Assembly (NCBI GenBank): GCA_050010575.1
Contig: JBEKKU010000008.1
Span: 1 to 38,549 of the forward strand
Direction: 5' to 3'
DNA length: 38,549 nt
From: Palsa-1188 sp050010575
Lineage (GTDB): Bacteria > Bacillota > DSM-12270 > Thermacetogeniales > Thermacetogeniaceae
The notes beneath the pieces are model-generated. The model was not told where the DNA came from, searched no databases, and saw nothing but the letters and a program-made list of their open reading frames with translations. This document shows, piece after piece, positions 1 through 8,813 of the stretch; the first letter of the stretch is position 1; the number at the start of each line of letters is the position of its first letter. Position numbers and translations under genes: made by a program.

Positions 1-1
1 G

Positions 2-331
2 GCTCTGGCCAGGCATGGCCGGTTGGCGGATCGCCTGTTTACAGACCGGGAGATCGCCTACTGCAACGGCCGCAGCTGTCCAGCGGCCTCTCTGGCAGCG
101 CGGTTTGCAGCTAAAGAGGCAGTGTACAAGGCCTGTAGCCGCGTATTGTCCGGCCGGGTCATCAGGTGGCGGGAGGTCGAAGTCGTGATGGATTCGGGCC
201 GGCCGGAGATCTGCTTGGCTGCTGAGGCTGCCAGCCTGATCGCCGGCCATGGGATTGTCAAATTGGAAGTAAGTCTCAGCCACAGCCGGGAGTATGCCTG
301 TGCTATGGTGGTGGCTGAGAGCGGCGAATGA
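2..331 (+). CDS. acpS: Holo-[acyl-carrier-protein] synthase, 5'-truncated by the window edge
   Basis: Transfers 4'-phosphopantetheine from CoA to the acyl carrier protein, activating fatty acid synthesis in the cytoplasm. The reading frame is open from base 2, so the start lies outside the window; the TTG at 23 is internal. The visible 109 residues show the family's conserved core: FTDREIAYC, then ARFAAKEAVYKA (Mg2+/CoA-binding Glu and catalytic Lys region), and SLSHSREYACAMVV near the C-terminus. About 15 residues, including the first catalytic Asp, are missing to the left. The gene is followed by nnrD and alr, an order common in Firmicutes, which supports the call. Confidence 0.9.
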   Translation, partial: ALARHGRLADRLFTDREIAYCNGRSCPAASLAARFAAKEAVYKACSRVLSGRVIRWREVEVVMDSGRPEICLAAEAASLIAGHGIVKLEVSLSHSREYACAMVVAESGE

Positions 332-407
332 TAAATATTATTGGCTGGCGATGCTCATAACCGGTAACCGGTTGAGGATCACAGCCAGTGCAGGGCGGTG
401 GATTGCA

Positions 408-1994
408 GTGAGACTGATCAAAGCGGAAGTGATGCGGGAGCTGGACCTGGAGGCGACGCGTCGCTTCCACATCCCCAGCATCATTCTGATGGAAAATGCC
501 GGACTCAGCGTGGTTCAGGCTATCAGGCAGCACTATTGGGGCGGCGACCCGGACGGGTGGAAAGCGCTGATCCTGGCCGGGCCGGGCAACAACGGCGGGG
601 ACGGATTGGTGGTGGGTCGCCACCTGTTCAACCGTGGCGCCAGGGTGGAGATCATCCTGACAGCGCCACCAGATTCCTACCGCGGCGATGCCGCTGTCAA
701 TCTCCAGGTTGTGGCTGCTGCCGGGATCCCCCACTGGGTGCTTGATGTCGGCAGTCTCGGCCGGTTGGAGGAGTCACTACAAGCGGCCGACCTGGTGGTG
801 GACGCTCTGTTTGGGACCGGGTTCCGGGGCTTACCCCGGGAGCCGGTGGCATCGCTGATCAATATGGTCAATGAAACCGGCAAACCGGTTCTGGCGGTGG
901 ACCTGCCTTCAGGGATAGAGGCGGATACGGGTAAGGTAGCCGGCGCTTGCATCAGGGCTAATCTTACCGTCACCCTCGGTCTGCCCAAACTGGGATTATA
1001 CCTGGACCCCGGCGCCGGCTATGCCGGTGAGGTGGTGGTCGGCGACATCTCTTTTCCCCCAAGCCTGATCGGCAGCAATGGCCCGATCACCGGCCAGGAA
1101 TCCTTTTACCTGATTGACGCTGTGCTGGTGAATGGATATCTGCCGCCCCGCCAGCCCACGGATCATAAAGGCAGCTACGGGCACGCCGTGGTGATCGGGG
1201 GAACTCTGGGTTATACCGGAGCGATTGCGCTGGCCGGTAATGCTGCCCAAAGAAGCGGAGCAGGACTGGTAACCGCCATGGTGCCGGCCTCTCTCTACCC
1301 GATATTGGCGACCAAGCTGACTGAAGTCATGACCAGCCCGGCGCCGGAATCGTCCGGTCGGGGTTTCGCCAAGGACTCTTATGCGGCTCTACGGGAACAG
1401 CTCAGCAGGGCCACGGCCCTGGCGGTCGGGCCTGGCCTGGGACAGGACCCGGAGACGGCAATTTTCCTGGGCGAACTCCTGCAGGAGATCGGCGTGCCCA
1501 TGGTCATCGATGCGGATGCCCTGAACCTACTGGCCCGGGATAAGAAACTGCTGGCCGATCCCGCCATGGCGGCCAAAAGGCGGCGCTGGGTGCTTACCCC
1601 CCATCCCGGAGAGATGGCCCGGTTACTGGATACCAGCATCGCCGAAATCCAGGCGGACCGGATTGGAATCGCCCAGAAAGCCAGCCAGATCTGGGGAGCG
1701 ACGGTGGTGCTGAAGGGCGCCCATACGGTGGTCGCCTCACCGGACGGGCCGGTCCTGATCAATCCAACCGGCAACCCCGGTCTGGCCACCGGCGGCACTG
1801 GCGATGTATTATCAGGCCTGATCGCCGGGTTGCTGGCCCAGGGCTTGGCGCCAGTTCAGGCTGCGGCTGCCGGTGTGTTCGCCCATGGCCGGGCTGCAGA
1901 CCGTCTGGCCGCTGCCCGGGGAATGGCCGGCCTGGTCGCCGGAGACCTGCTTGAGGAGTTGCCCCTGGTATTTAAGGAGATCTGGCGGCAGTAA
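408..1994 (+). CDS. nnrD: Bifunctional NAD(P)H-hydrate epimerase / ADP-dependent dehydratase
   Basis: Repairs damaged NADH/NADPH: the N-terminal YjeF_N domain epimerises hydrated nucleotides and the C-terminal carbohydrate-kinase-like domain dehydrates them with ADP. With a GTG start at 408 the protein has 528 residues, normal for the fusion. MENAG near residue 25 and GPGNNGGDGLVVGRHL near 57-72 mark the epimerase. KGSYGHAVVIGG near 255 and NPTGNPGLATGGTGDVLSG near 450-468 mark the dehydratase. The frame is open back to 294, but the extra residues do not resemble the family, whereas RLIKAEVMRELD after the GTG matches the usual N-terminus. It lies between acpS and alr on the same strand. Confidence 0.93.
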   Translation: MRLIKAEVMRELDLEATRRFHIPSIILMENAGLSVVQAIRQHYWGGDPDGWKALILAGPGNNGGDGLVVGRHLFNRGARVEIILTAPPDSYRGDAAVNLQVVAAAGIPHWVLDVGSLGRLEESLQAADLVVDALFGTGFRGLPREPVASLINMVNETGKPVLAVDLPSGIEADTGKVAGACIRANLTVTLGLPKLGLYLDPGAGYAGEVVVGDISFPPSLIGSNGPITGQESFYLIDAVLVNGYLPPRQPTDHKGSYGHAVVIGGTLGYTGAIALAGNAAQRSGAGLVTAMVPASLYPILATKLTEVMTSPAPESSGRGFAKDSYAALREQLSRATALAVGPGLGQDPETAIFLGELLQEIGVPMVIDADALNLLARDKKLLADPAMAAKRRRWVLTPHPGEMARLLDTSIAEIQADRIGIAQKASQIWGATVVLKGAHTVVASPDGPVLINPTGNPGLATGGTGDVLSGLIAGLLAQGLAPVQAAAAGVFAHGRAADRLAAARGMAGLVAGDLLEELPLVFKEIWRQ

Positions 1995-2060
1995 CAATAT
2001 TTAAATGAAACTTTTTATCTGGCTGAGTATTCAGCCGGATGATGTTTGGAGGCGCACGTA

Positions 2061-3200
2061 ATGCAGCGACCGGTATGGGCGGAAATAGACCTGGGTGCTC
2101 TCTGCGGCAATGTCCGGGAGATCCGCCGCATTACCAACCCCAGGGCCCAGGTGATGGCCATTGTCAAGGCCAACGCCTATGGCCACGGTATTGAGCAGGT
2201 GAGCAAGGCAGCCCTGCGAAGCGGGGCTGGCTGGCTTGGAGTGGCCTTGCTCCAGGAGGCTCTGGAACTTCGCCAGCAGGGCATTAAGGCGCCCATTCTA
2301 ATTCTTGGCTATACCCCGGATGAGGATGCAGGTGAGGTGGTGGCCAACGATATCAGCCAGACCGTCTTCACCCGGGAGGCGGGACTGGCCCTGGCCGCAG
2401 CCGCCCACAAGTTGGGTCTGAAGGCCAGGGTGCACGTCAAGATCGAGACCGGCATGGGCCGGATCGGGTGCCCGGCAACCCGGGAGACGGTGGAATTGAT
2501 CTCTCAACTGGCCAGGCTGCCGGATTTGGAGATCGAGGGGATATACACCCATTTTGCCGCAGCCGATGATCCGGACAAGAGTTACTCGGAAGAGCAGTTT
2601 ATGAAGTTTCAGCAGGTGTTGAAACAACTGGCGGCCCAAGGGGTCTATATCAGGTGGCGCCACTGCGCCAACTCCCCGGCCGTCATCGAACTGCCGTATA
2701 CCCACCTGGACCTGGTACGGCCGGGGATCATCCTCTATGGGCTCTATCCCTCTCCTGATGTGCGCCACGACCTGATCGACCTGCGCCCGGTGATGAGCCT
2801 CAAGGCCCGGGTCTCCTTCGTCAAGGAGGTAGCGAAGGGTACCAGCATCAGCTACGGGTGCACCTATGTGGCCAAAAGCCCGACCAAGATCGCCACCATC
2901 CCCGTCGGCTATGCGGACGGCTATTCCCGCCTGCTCTCCAACAAGGCTGAGGTTCTGATCAGGGGCCGCCGCGCTCCGGTGACCGGCAGGGTTTGCATGG
3001 ATCAACTGATGGTGGATGGGGGGCAGATTCCGGGTGTGCAGCCCGGAGACGAGGTGGTGCTAATCGGGCGCCAAGGGTCGGAAGAGATCACTGCCGATGA
3101 ATTGGCCGGACACATCGGCACGATTAACTACGAGATCATCACCCGGATCAGCGACCGGGTGCCCCGCGTGTATGTGGGGGAAGCTGCCGAGAAAACGTGA
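2061..3200 (+). CDS. alr: Alanine racemase
   Basis: PLP enzyme converting L-alanine to D-alanine for peptidoglycan. The PLP-lysine motif AIVKANAYGHG sits near residues 33-43. The second catalytic base is the Tyr in ISYGCTYV near 262-269, and RPGIILYGLYP and GRVCMDQLMVD are also typical. The length of 379 residues is standard. The ATG at 2061 is chosen because TTTGGAGG at 2044-2051 is a well-spaced ribosome-binding site; the upstream in-frame TTG at 2046 lies inside that site. The gene follows nnrD after 66 bases. Confidence 0.96.
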   Translation: MQRPVWAEIDLGALCGNVREIRRITNPRAQVMAIVKANAYGHGIEQVSKAALRSGAGWLGVALLQEALELRQQGIKAPILILGYTPDEDAGEVVANDISQTVFTREAGLALAAAAHKLGLKARVHVKIETGMGRIGCPATRETVELISQLARLPDLEIEGIYTHFAAADDPDKSYSEEQFMKFQQVLKQLAAQGVYIRWRHCANSPAVIELPYTHLDLVRPGIILYGLYPSPDVRHDLIDLRPVMSLKARVSFVKEVAKGTSISYGCTYVAKSPTKIATIPVGYADGYSRLLSNKAEVLIRGRRAPVTGRVCMDQLMVDGGQIPGVQPGDEVVLIGRQGSEEITADELAGHIGTINYEIITRISDRVPRVYVGEAAEKT

Positions 3201-3276
3201 TCAGATAAATCGGGCTTCACGGGGATCAGGATCTCCCCGTGGAACTTCTGAATCGACCGGGGAGGTTGAGCAATCC

Positions 3277-3984
3277 ATGGCCAGACCCTGTATCGGTATC
3301 ACCACCGCCCATAACGCCGAACAGGATTACTATTACTGCCGGAACACCTACGTCGGGGGCGTCAGGCAGGCCGGCGGCGTTCCCTTGCTGTTGCCCCCGC
3401 TGACGGATCGGGAGGCGCTCCTCTGCTGTGCCGGCAAGGTGGATGCCCTGCTGCTCTCCGGTGGCGGAGACCTGCAGCCTTTCCTGTTCGGCGAGGAACC
3501 ACAGTGGAAGCTGGGCGAGTTTGACCCCGAGCGGGACGATTTTGAGATCGGCCTGCTGCGGTTGATGATCGACCTGAGCAAACCGGTGCTGGGGATCTGC
3601 CGGGGGATTCAGGTGATCAACGTAGCCCTGGGGGGCACTCTCTACCAGGACCTGGCGTCACAGCAGCCCCAGTCTCTCCAGCACCACCAGGAAGCCCCCC
3701 GCCGCTATCCCACTCATTCTGTGGCCGTACGCCAAAACAGCAGGCTGGCCTCCATCATGGGTACAGACAAGCTGCGGGTCAACAGCCTCCACCACCAGGC
3801 AATCAAAGATCCGGCCCCGGGACTGCAGGTGACCGCCTGGGCGGAGGACGGCGTGATCGAGGGGGTGGAGGCGCCGGGACAACCCTGGCTATTAGGGGTA
3901 CAATGGCATCCTGAAGCCATGTGGGAACATGATCAGGCGGCGGCATTCCTGTTCAGCGCCCTGGTGCAGGCTGCCGGGGCCTGA
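3277..3984 (+). CDS. Class I glutamine amidotransferase, gamma-glutamyl-gamma-aminobutyrate hydrolase (PuuD) type
   Basis: Probable cytoplasmic peptidase C26-family hydrolase of gamma-glutamyl compounds; the substrate cannot be told from sequence. The 235-residue protein has the nucleophile motif GICRGIQVINV (Cys near residue 107), the LLLSGGGDLQPFLFGEEP segment typical of PuuD-like proteins, and the catalytic QWHPE near 209-213. The ATG at 3277 follows GGGGAGG at 3259-3265; the longer open frame from 3097 overlaps alr and is not needed. The gene converges on the DUF815 gene with only five bases between the two stops, so no separate terminator is present between them. Confidence 0.85.
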   Translation: MARPCIGITTAHNAEQDYYYCRNTYVGGVRQAGGVPLLLPPLTDREALLCCAGKVDALLLSGGGDLQPFLFGEEPQWKLGEFDPERDDFEIGLLRLMIDLSKPVLGICRGIQVINVALGGTLYQDLASQQPQSLQHHQEAPRRYPTHSVAVRQNSRLASIMGTDKLRVNSLHHQAIKDPAPGLQVTAWAEDGVIEGVEAPGQPWLLGVQWHPEAMWEHDQAAAFLFSALVQAAGA

Positions 3985-3989
3985 TCGGC

Positions 3990-5369
3990 TCAAGCGTCAG
4001 CCTCGCTATTGATTTTGCCCTCCAACCAGTCCACGAACTGCCTGGCGGTCCTGGGGGAGCGGCCGTTGTGCCAGCATTCCCAGTTCAGGGCGGCCCGGTG
4101 CAGCTGCTCCCGGTCAATCCGGAGCCCTCTTTTAACCGCGATTCCTTCAACGATCTGCAGGTACCGGTCCTGATCGGGAGTAGAAAAGATCACGGTGATC
4201 CCGAACCGGTCCGCCAGGGATAGTTTTTCCTGCACCGTGTCTCCGGCGCGCACCTCCTCCTGGCTGCTGCCGGATTGCAGACCCGCCCGGTCGCTGAAAC
4301 GTTCCCGGATCAGGTGGCGACGGTTAGAGGTGGCATAGATCAGCACATTGCCGGGTCTGTGTTCCAGGCCGCCTTCCAGCACTGCCTTCAGGGTGGTGTA
4401 GCTGTCCTCGCTGTCCCCGAAGGACAGGTCGTCCACGAACAAGATGAACTTCTCTCCCCGGTCCTTAAGCTGCCTGATGATGGCGGGAAAATCGAGCAAT
4501 CGGGTCTTGGGCGCTTCCACCAGGCGCAGCCCCTGCTGGTGATACTCATTCAACAGGGCTTTCACTGTGGATGACTTGCCGGTGCCCCTGTCCCCATAGA
4601 GGAGCACGTTGTTGGCGGGCCAGCCGTTCAGGAACTGCAGGGTGTTCTCGATCACCTCAGCACGCTCGGTCTCGTAATCGATAAGATCGGACAGGGCCAC
4701 CGGGTCCGGGTCGGCAATGCCCCTCAGGCAGCCGGCTCCGTCAGCATGGTCCCAGTAAAACGCCCGGTACCGGGCGAATATGCCGGCTCCGTTTTGGCGG
4801 TGGAAGGAGATCAGGCCCTCCAGGCAGTCACTCCAGCGGTTGCTCTCCTGAAAGCTGTGGTTCAACTCCTCATACCGGCAATAGCGCTGCTGACCCATGT
4901 TTGCTCCCCTATGGGTCTGCCATTCCGGAAGACTGTTCACCACTGCCCGCTCGGCCTCAGATTCGCAGCAGCGCCGTACCGCATAGGCCTTGAAAATCGC
5001 CGGAGCCAGGTTTGTTATCTGCTGCAGGCAGTTCAGGTCATGAGCCGCTGCTGCCTCCAGGCCGGCCAGGTCGTGGCTATCCCGCTCCAGGCTGCGGGTA
5101 AACGGGTTGTCGTGAAAGAGGATCGCTGAGACCAGATAGTCCTCCAGGGAGCCGGTAGCGCTGGCTGCCAGGGCAGCGAAAAAGTCACAGTAGCGATTGA
5201 GGAATAGCTCCAGTTCGGTGCGGTCCCGGCGACAAAAGTCGGATAGGGCATGCAGACGGTAGATCACCTGGTCTTCGTCCAGCAGCCGCCGGTACACGGT
5301 CAGGGAATGCAGGGCCAGGCCAGCGTCCCTGAGTGGTTGTGACGGCGCCGGTGGCAGATCTTTGATCAA
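3990..5369 (-). CDS. DUF815-family AAA+ ATPase
   Basis: A predicted ATP-binding protein of 459 residues, widespread in bacteria and without an assigned role that I know of. Walker A (GDRGTGKSST) lies near residue 256 and Walker B (FILFVDDLSF) near 306. The sensor-like segment IYATSNRRHLIRE and the C-terminal RTARQFVDWL are characteristic of DUF815. The poorly conserved first 200 residues are helical in composition. The start is a TTG at 5367-5369 with GGAG eight bases upstream. The gene is divergent from tsaE, with a 209-base AT-rich intergenic region between them. Confidence 0.85.
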   Translation of the reverse strand: MIKDLPPAPSQPLRDAGLALHSLTVYRRLLDEDQVIYRLHALSDFCRRDRTELELFLNRYCDFFAALAASATGSLEDYLVSAILFHDNPFTRSLERDSHDLAGLEAAAAHDLNCLQQITNLAPAIFKAYAVRRCCESEAERAVVNSLPEWQTHRGANMGQQRYCRYEELNHSFQESNRWSDCLEGLISFHRQNGAGIFARYRAFYWDHADGAGCLRGIADPDPVALSDLIDYETERAEVIENTLQFLNGWPANNVLLYGDRGTGKSSTVKALLNEYHQQGLRLVEAPKTRLLDFPAIIRQLKDRGEKFILFVDDLSFGDSEDSYTTLKAVLEGGLEHRPGNVLIYATSNRRHLIRERFSDRAGLQSGSSQEEVRAGDTVQEKLSLADRFGITVIFSTPDQDRYLQIVEGIAVKRGLRIDREQLHRAALNWECWHNGRSPRTARQFVDWLEGKINSEADA

Positions 5370-5529
5370 TACTCTTCACTCCAATGCTGTCTTTTGCCCC
5401 AACCTTATCTCTATCAATTATCAGTGATGAGGCTCCTATGATAATATATTGTATATTATAGCATTATGAGGAAACAGGGATGATGCCTGCCGTCAGGTTG
5501 CACTCATTCATTACCCGCCCCTGGCATTC

Positions 5530-5558
5530 TTGTTAGTAGTGTGCGCAACGGATATAAT
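5530..5558 (+). promoter_or_regulatory. Sigma-70-type promoter of the tsaE operon
   Basis: TTGTTA at 5530-5535 and a perfect TATAAT at 5553-5558 are separated by 17 bases and lie about 24 bases before tsaE. This is the clearest vegetative promoter in the window. It should drive tsaE-tsaB-rimI and the genes that follow. Confidence 0.75.
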
Positions 5559-5581
5559 AGACTAGACGGCGGCAGGCGGTG

Positions 5582-6067
5582 ATGTTTGTGGTATGGCAGA
5601 TAGTCTCCCCAAGCCCCGGGTACACGGAGATGATCGGGGAGGAAATGGGACGGCGACTGGCTCCCGGCGACGTGTTATCGCTGGTGGGGGATCTGGGCGC
5701 CGGTAAGACTGTCTTCGTGCGCGGGGCGGCCAGGGGACTGGACTGTGACGGTGTTTCCAGCCCCACTTTTTTGATCGTCCAGGAGTATCAGGGCAAGTGG
5801 CCGGTCTTTCACTGCGATTTTTACCGTCTGCACTCAGTCCGGGATTTGGACGAGATCGGATGGGATGATTACATGCAGGGGCAGGGTATTGTGATCATCG
5901 AGTGGGGTAATCTGATCCCTGATGCGCTTCCGGGGGAGTTTCTGGAGGTGCGCATCGATCCGGTAGAGCAGTCCGATAATGCCCGGAGGCTGCAGTTCCT
6001 GCCCCGGGGCAGCCGCTATGAAATGCTGGTCAAGGAGTTGGAGCAGCGATTCGAGTCCTCGGCATAG
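5582..6067 (+). CDS. tsaE: tRNA threonylcarbamoyladenosine biosynthesis ATPase TsaE
   Basis: ATPase of the TsaBDE complex that makes the universal t6A37 tRNA modification. Walker A is GDLGAGKTVFVRG near residues 37-49. The family motifs SSPTFLIVQEY, FHCDFYRL and IIEWG (ADP/Mg2+-binding and interface residues) follow in order. The length of about 161 residues is normal. GTG 5579, ATG 5582 and GTG 5588 are all possible starts and the ribosome-binding signal does not decide among them. The end overlaps the inferred start of tsaB by 19 bases, suggesting translational coupling. Confidence 0.93.
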   Translation: MFVVWQIVSPSPGYTEMIGEEMGRRLAPGDVLSLVGDLGAGKTVFVRGAARGLDCDGVSSPTFLIVQEYQGKWPVFHCDFYRLHSVRDLDEIGWDDYMQGQGIVIIEWGNLIPDALPGEFLEVRIDPVEQSDNARRLQFLPRGSRYEMLVKELEQRFESSA

Positions 6068-6738
6068 AAACCTCAACATCTGTAGTTTCAGCGGCGGTCG
6101 TGTCGGACCGGCGCATTTTGGGGGAAGCGAGCTTTCATACCAGTCAGGGCCACATGGAGCACCTGCTTCCCGTTATCGACCGGATCCTGAGGGACCTGGG
6201 AATTACCGTTAAAGAAGTTGACGCCCTAGCTGTGGCCGTGGGACCAGGCTCTTTCACATCGTTGCGGGTCGGCCTGGCGACCGCCAAAGCCCTGGCGCAT
6301 GCCCTGGGGAAGCCCCTGACCGGGATTCCTACCCTGGATGCCCTGGCCCAGGGGCTGCATGGGACAGCCGGATTAATCTGTCCGGTCCTGACTGCAAGGG
6401 CCCAGGAGGTCTACGCCTCCTTCTACGTGAGTTCCGGAACGGGAATGAAGCGGCTCAGCGGCTACCTGGCCCTGGACCCTCGGCGGCTGGTCGACTGCCT
6501 GCAGGGTGAGTTGCAGGCCGGGATTACCTTTACAGGCGAGGGGGCCGCGACCTGGTGGAGCCTGATCCGGGAGGCCCTGGGTGACCGGGCAATCCTGGCG
6601 GAGCCAGCCCAGGTGTGGCCCCGGGCAGCCCTGATCGCCTTCATGGGGATGGCTGCCCTGCAAGAGCGGCAGGATGATGCCAGACAGCCGTCAGTGCGGG
6701 CGCTTTATGTGAAACCGCCGGCCATCAGGCACGCTTAA
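6049..6738 (+). CDS. tsaB: tRNA threonylcarbamoyladenosine biosynthesis protein TsaB, ATT start inferred
   Basis: Scaffold partner of TsaD in t6A synthesis, with an inactive ASKHA ATPase-like fold. GPGSFTSLRVGLATAKALA near residue 64 is the family signature. From the first ATG/GTG/TTG available (GTG 6100) the protein would lack the conserved first strand. Reading upstream in the same frame gives RVLGIETSTSVVSAAVV, exactly the expected TsaB N-terminus, and the frame closes at a TGA at 6019-6021. The only sensible initiator is ATT at 6049, preceded by AAGGAG (6032-6037) and GGAG (6040-6043). This gives 229 residues, the usual family length. tsaE overlaps by 19 bases and rimI follows immediately. 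Confidence 0.88.
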   Translation: MRVLGIETSTSVVSAAVVSDRRILGEASFHTSQGHMEHLLPVIDRILRDLGITVKEVDALAVAVGPGSFTSLRVGLATAKALAHALGKPLTGIPTLDALAQGLHGTAGLICPVLTARAQEVYASFYVSSGTGMKRLSGYLALDPRRLVDCLQGELQAGITFTGEGAATWWSLIREALGDRAILAEPAQVWPRAALIAFMGMAALQERQDDARQPSVRALYVKPPAIRHA

Positions 6739-6740
6739 AG

Positions 6741-7235
6741 GTGGATGGGATAGTGGAGTTCGGGCTTCGTCCGATGGAGAAAGGCGATATTGCGCAGATC
6801 TTGGCGATCGAAAACGTTTCCTTTCCGACGCCGTGGGCAGAATATGCCTTCCTTAGCGAACTAAAAAACAAATTTGCGGTCTATTATGTCGCCGTGCATG
6901 AGGACCAGGTGGTAGGATACGCCGGGATGTGGCTTTTTTCCGGGGAAGCCCACATTACCACTATTGGCGTGCATCCGGATTGGCGCGGCCAGGGCCTGGG
7001 CAAGATGTTCATGGATAAAATGATCAATCAGGCGCGCGATCGCGGGGCTTCCACCATGATCCTGGAGGTCCGTCCATCCAATGCTGCTGCTCGTTATCTG
7101 TACAAGAAGATGGGTTTTCGCCAGATTGGCTGCCGCAAGAACTACTACCTGGAGACCCGGGAGGACGCTCTGGTGATGCTGCTCCACATCCTCCCGGAGG
7201 ATTGCACCTCCCGCGTTCACAAATCAAAATGGTAG
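6741..7235 (+). CDS. rimI: Ribosomal protein S18-alanine N-acetyltransferase (GNAT family)
   Basis: GNAT acetyltransferase predicted to acetylate the N-terminal alanine of ribosomal protein S18 or related targets. The motif V-H-P-x-W-R-G-Q-G-L-G-K (acetyl-CoA-binding loop) lies near residues 74-85, followed by LEVRPSNAAARYLYKKMGF and the RimI-like tail RKNYYLETREDALVMLL. The 164-residue length fits. GTG at 6741 directly follows the tsaB stop; GTG 6753 has better ribosome-binding spacing (GGTGG at 6740-6744) and is an alternative. Its place between tsaB and tsaD is common in Firmicutes. Confidence 0.92.
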   Translation: MDGIVEFGLRPMEKGDIAQILAIENVSFPTPWAEYAFLSELKNKFAVYYVAVHEDQVVGYAGMWLFSGEAHITTIGVHPDWRGQGLGKMFMDKMINQARDRGASTMILEVRPSNAAARYLYKKMGFRQIGCRKNYYLETREDALVMLLHILPEDCTSRVHKSKW

Positions 7236-7299
7236 ATAGGCCCCGTGCTTTGATTAGGGGGTTGGGCGCAAGAAGCCATAGATGCTGTATGGAAGGATG

Positions 7300-7521
7300 A
7301 TGGCAGTGATCATTAGGGGTGTTGTTGACCGGATCGAGGGGGATATGGTAGTAGTGCTGCTCGGGGAGGAGGGCCTGGTGGCCCACTGGCCGCTGGCACT
7401 GTTGCCGGAGGCGCAGGAGAGCGACCTGATCTATTTTGATTGCAAGCTGGAATTGCCCGCCTCCGAAGTCAAGAAAATATCACCGAAGTCCTTGATGGAA
7501 CGCCTGGCCTGGCAGTGCTGA
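7300..7521 (+). CDS. DUF3006 domain-containing small protein
   Basis: A protein of about 73 residues with the pattern RGVVDRIEGDMVVVLLGEEG that starts DUF3006 proteins, a small predicted beta-rich family of unknown role. The start is uncertain: in-frame ATG 7282, ATG 7297, ATG 7300 and GTG 7306 all occur. GGAAGG at 7291-7296 favours 7300 or 7306. It is inserted between rimI and tsaD and is probably co-transcribed with them. Confidence 0.7.
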   Translation: MAVIIRGVVDRIEGDMVVVLLGEEGLVAHWPLALLPEAQESDLIYFDCKLELPASEVKKISPKSLMERLAWQC

Positions 7522-7584
7522 TGGAATCGGGTAAAAAAGGCATGATCATAACTGTTACTACTAACTGGAGGGACAGGAGAGCCA

Positions 7585-8595
7585 TTGTTACCAGTTTATA
7601 TCCTCGGCATTGAGACAAGCTGTGACGAGACCGCAGCGGCTGTAGTCAGAGATGGGGAGGCAGTGGCATCAAACATCATTGCTTCCCAGATCAGTATCCA
7701 CCGGCAATACGGCGGCGTGGTGCCGGAGGTAGCCTCGCGCCAACACCTGAAAAAGGTCACCGAGGTGGTTGAGGCCGCTTTATCCGGCGCCGGTCTGAGC
7801 TTTGCCGACTTGAGCGGGGTGGCTGTTACAGTTGGCCCGGGTCTGATCGGAGCCCTGCTGGTTGGCGTGGCCTCTGCCAAGGCCTACGCTTATGCGCAGC
7901 AGATCCCGTTACTGGCGGTGCACCATCTGGAAGCCCACCTATGCGCCAATTATTTAGCCTATCCCGATCTTCGACCCCCCTTCATCACCCTCATCGTCTC
8001 CGGGGGGCACACCTCACTTGTCCTGGTACGGGAGCGCCTAGTATACGAGGTCCTTGGTTCCACTCGCGATGATGCTGCCGGCGAAGCCTTCGATAAGGTA
8101 GCACGGCTACTGGGGTTGCCCTACCCCGGCGGTCCCAACCTGGAGGTCCTGGCCCAGGGCGGCGATCCCCAGGCTGTAGCTTTTCCCAGGGCCTGGCTGG
8201 GTGAGGACAGCCTGGATTTCAGCTTCAGCGGGCTGAAGACGGCCGTACAGAATTATCTGAAGCGTGGCGGACTAGCCCGGGCAGAAGATGTGGCCGCCAG
8301 CTTTCAGATGGCCGTAGCGGATGTTTTGGCGGCAAAGGCCCTGGCCGCGGCCCGCCAGAACGGAGTCGCCAGCATCGCCCTGGCCGGAGGAGTGGCCGCC
8401 AATTCCACGCTCCGCAACCTGCTCCAGTCGAGGGCCGAACATGAAGGGTTCAACTGCTACTTTCCTCCCAAAGAACTCTGCACCGACAACGCGGCCATGG
8501 TTGCCTGCGCCGGATACTATTATTTTCTAGCCCGGCGTTTTGCGGCGTTGGATCAGGAGGCTTTTGCCAACTATCCACTGGTGCGCCAACAATGA
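7585..8595 (+). CDS. tsaD: tRNA N6-adenosine threonylcarbamoyltransferase TsaD
   Basis: Catalytic subunit that transfers the threonylcarbamoyl group to A37 of ANN-decoding tRNAs. ILGIETSCDETAAAVV at the N-terminus and the metal-binding HHLEAH near residue 112-117 are diagnostic, with TLIVSGGHTSLV and DFSFSGLKTAV further on. The length of 336 residues is typical. The TTG start at 7585 follows AGGAG at 7575-7579. With tsaE and tsaB this completes the bacterial t6A set except tsaC/sua5, which is not in the window. Confidence 0.96.
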   Translation: MLPVYILGIETSCDETAAAVVRDGEAVASNIIASQISIHRQYGGVVPEVASRQHLKKVTEVVEAALSGAGLSFADLSGVAVTVGPGLIGALLVGVASAKAYAYAQQIPLLAVHHLEAHLCANYLAYPDLRPPFITLIVSGGHTSLVLVRERLVYEVLGSTRDDAAGEAFDKVARLLGLPYPGGPNLEVLAQGGDPQAVAFPRAWLGEDSLDFSFSGLKTAVQNYLKRGGLARAEDVAASFQMAVADVLAAKALAAARQNGVASIALAGGVAANSTLRNLLQSRAEHEGFNCYFPPKELCTDNAAMVACAGYYYFLARRFAALDQEAFANYPLVRQQ

Positions 8596-8813
8596 AGATT
8601 GGGACTGTAACACCATTGACCGTGTCTTTGTTCCTGCTCAGAATGGGAGTCCTGAGCCTATTTTCATGGTACTCAAAACCTGGCAACTCCAGTTGAGACC
8701 TGTTGATTATGGGGATAATCTTTACAGTAGCTTAACAAATGCCCCTTGGTGACTGTGGATAACTCTGTGGATATGTGGATTGTCTGAAAATTTATTAAAA
8801 AGGCGGTCCTGTC

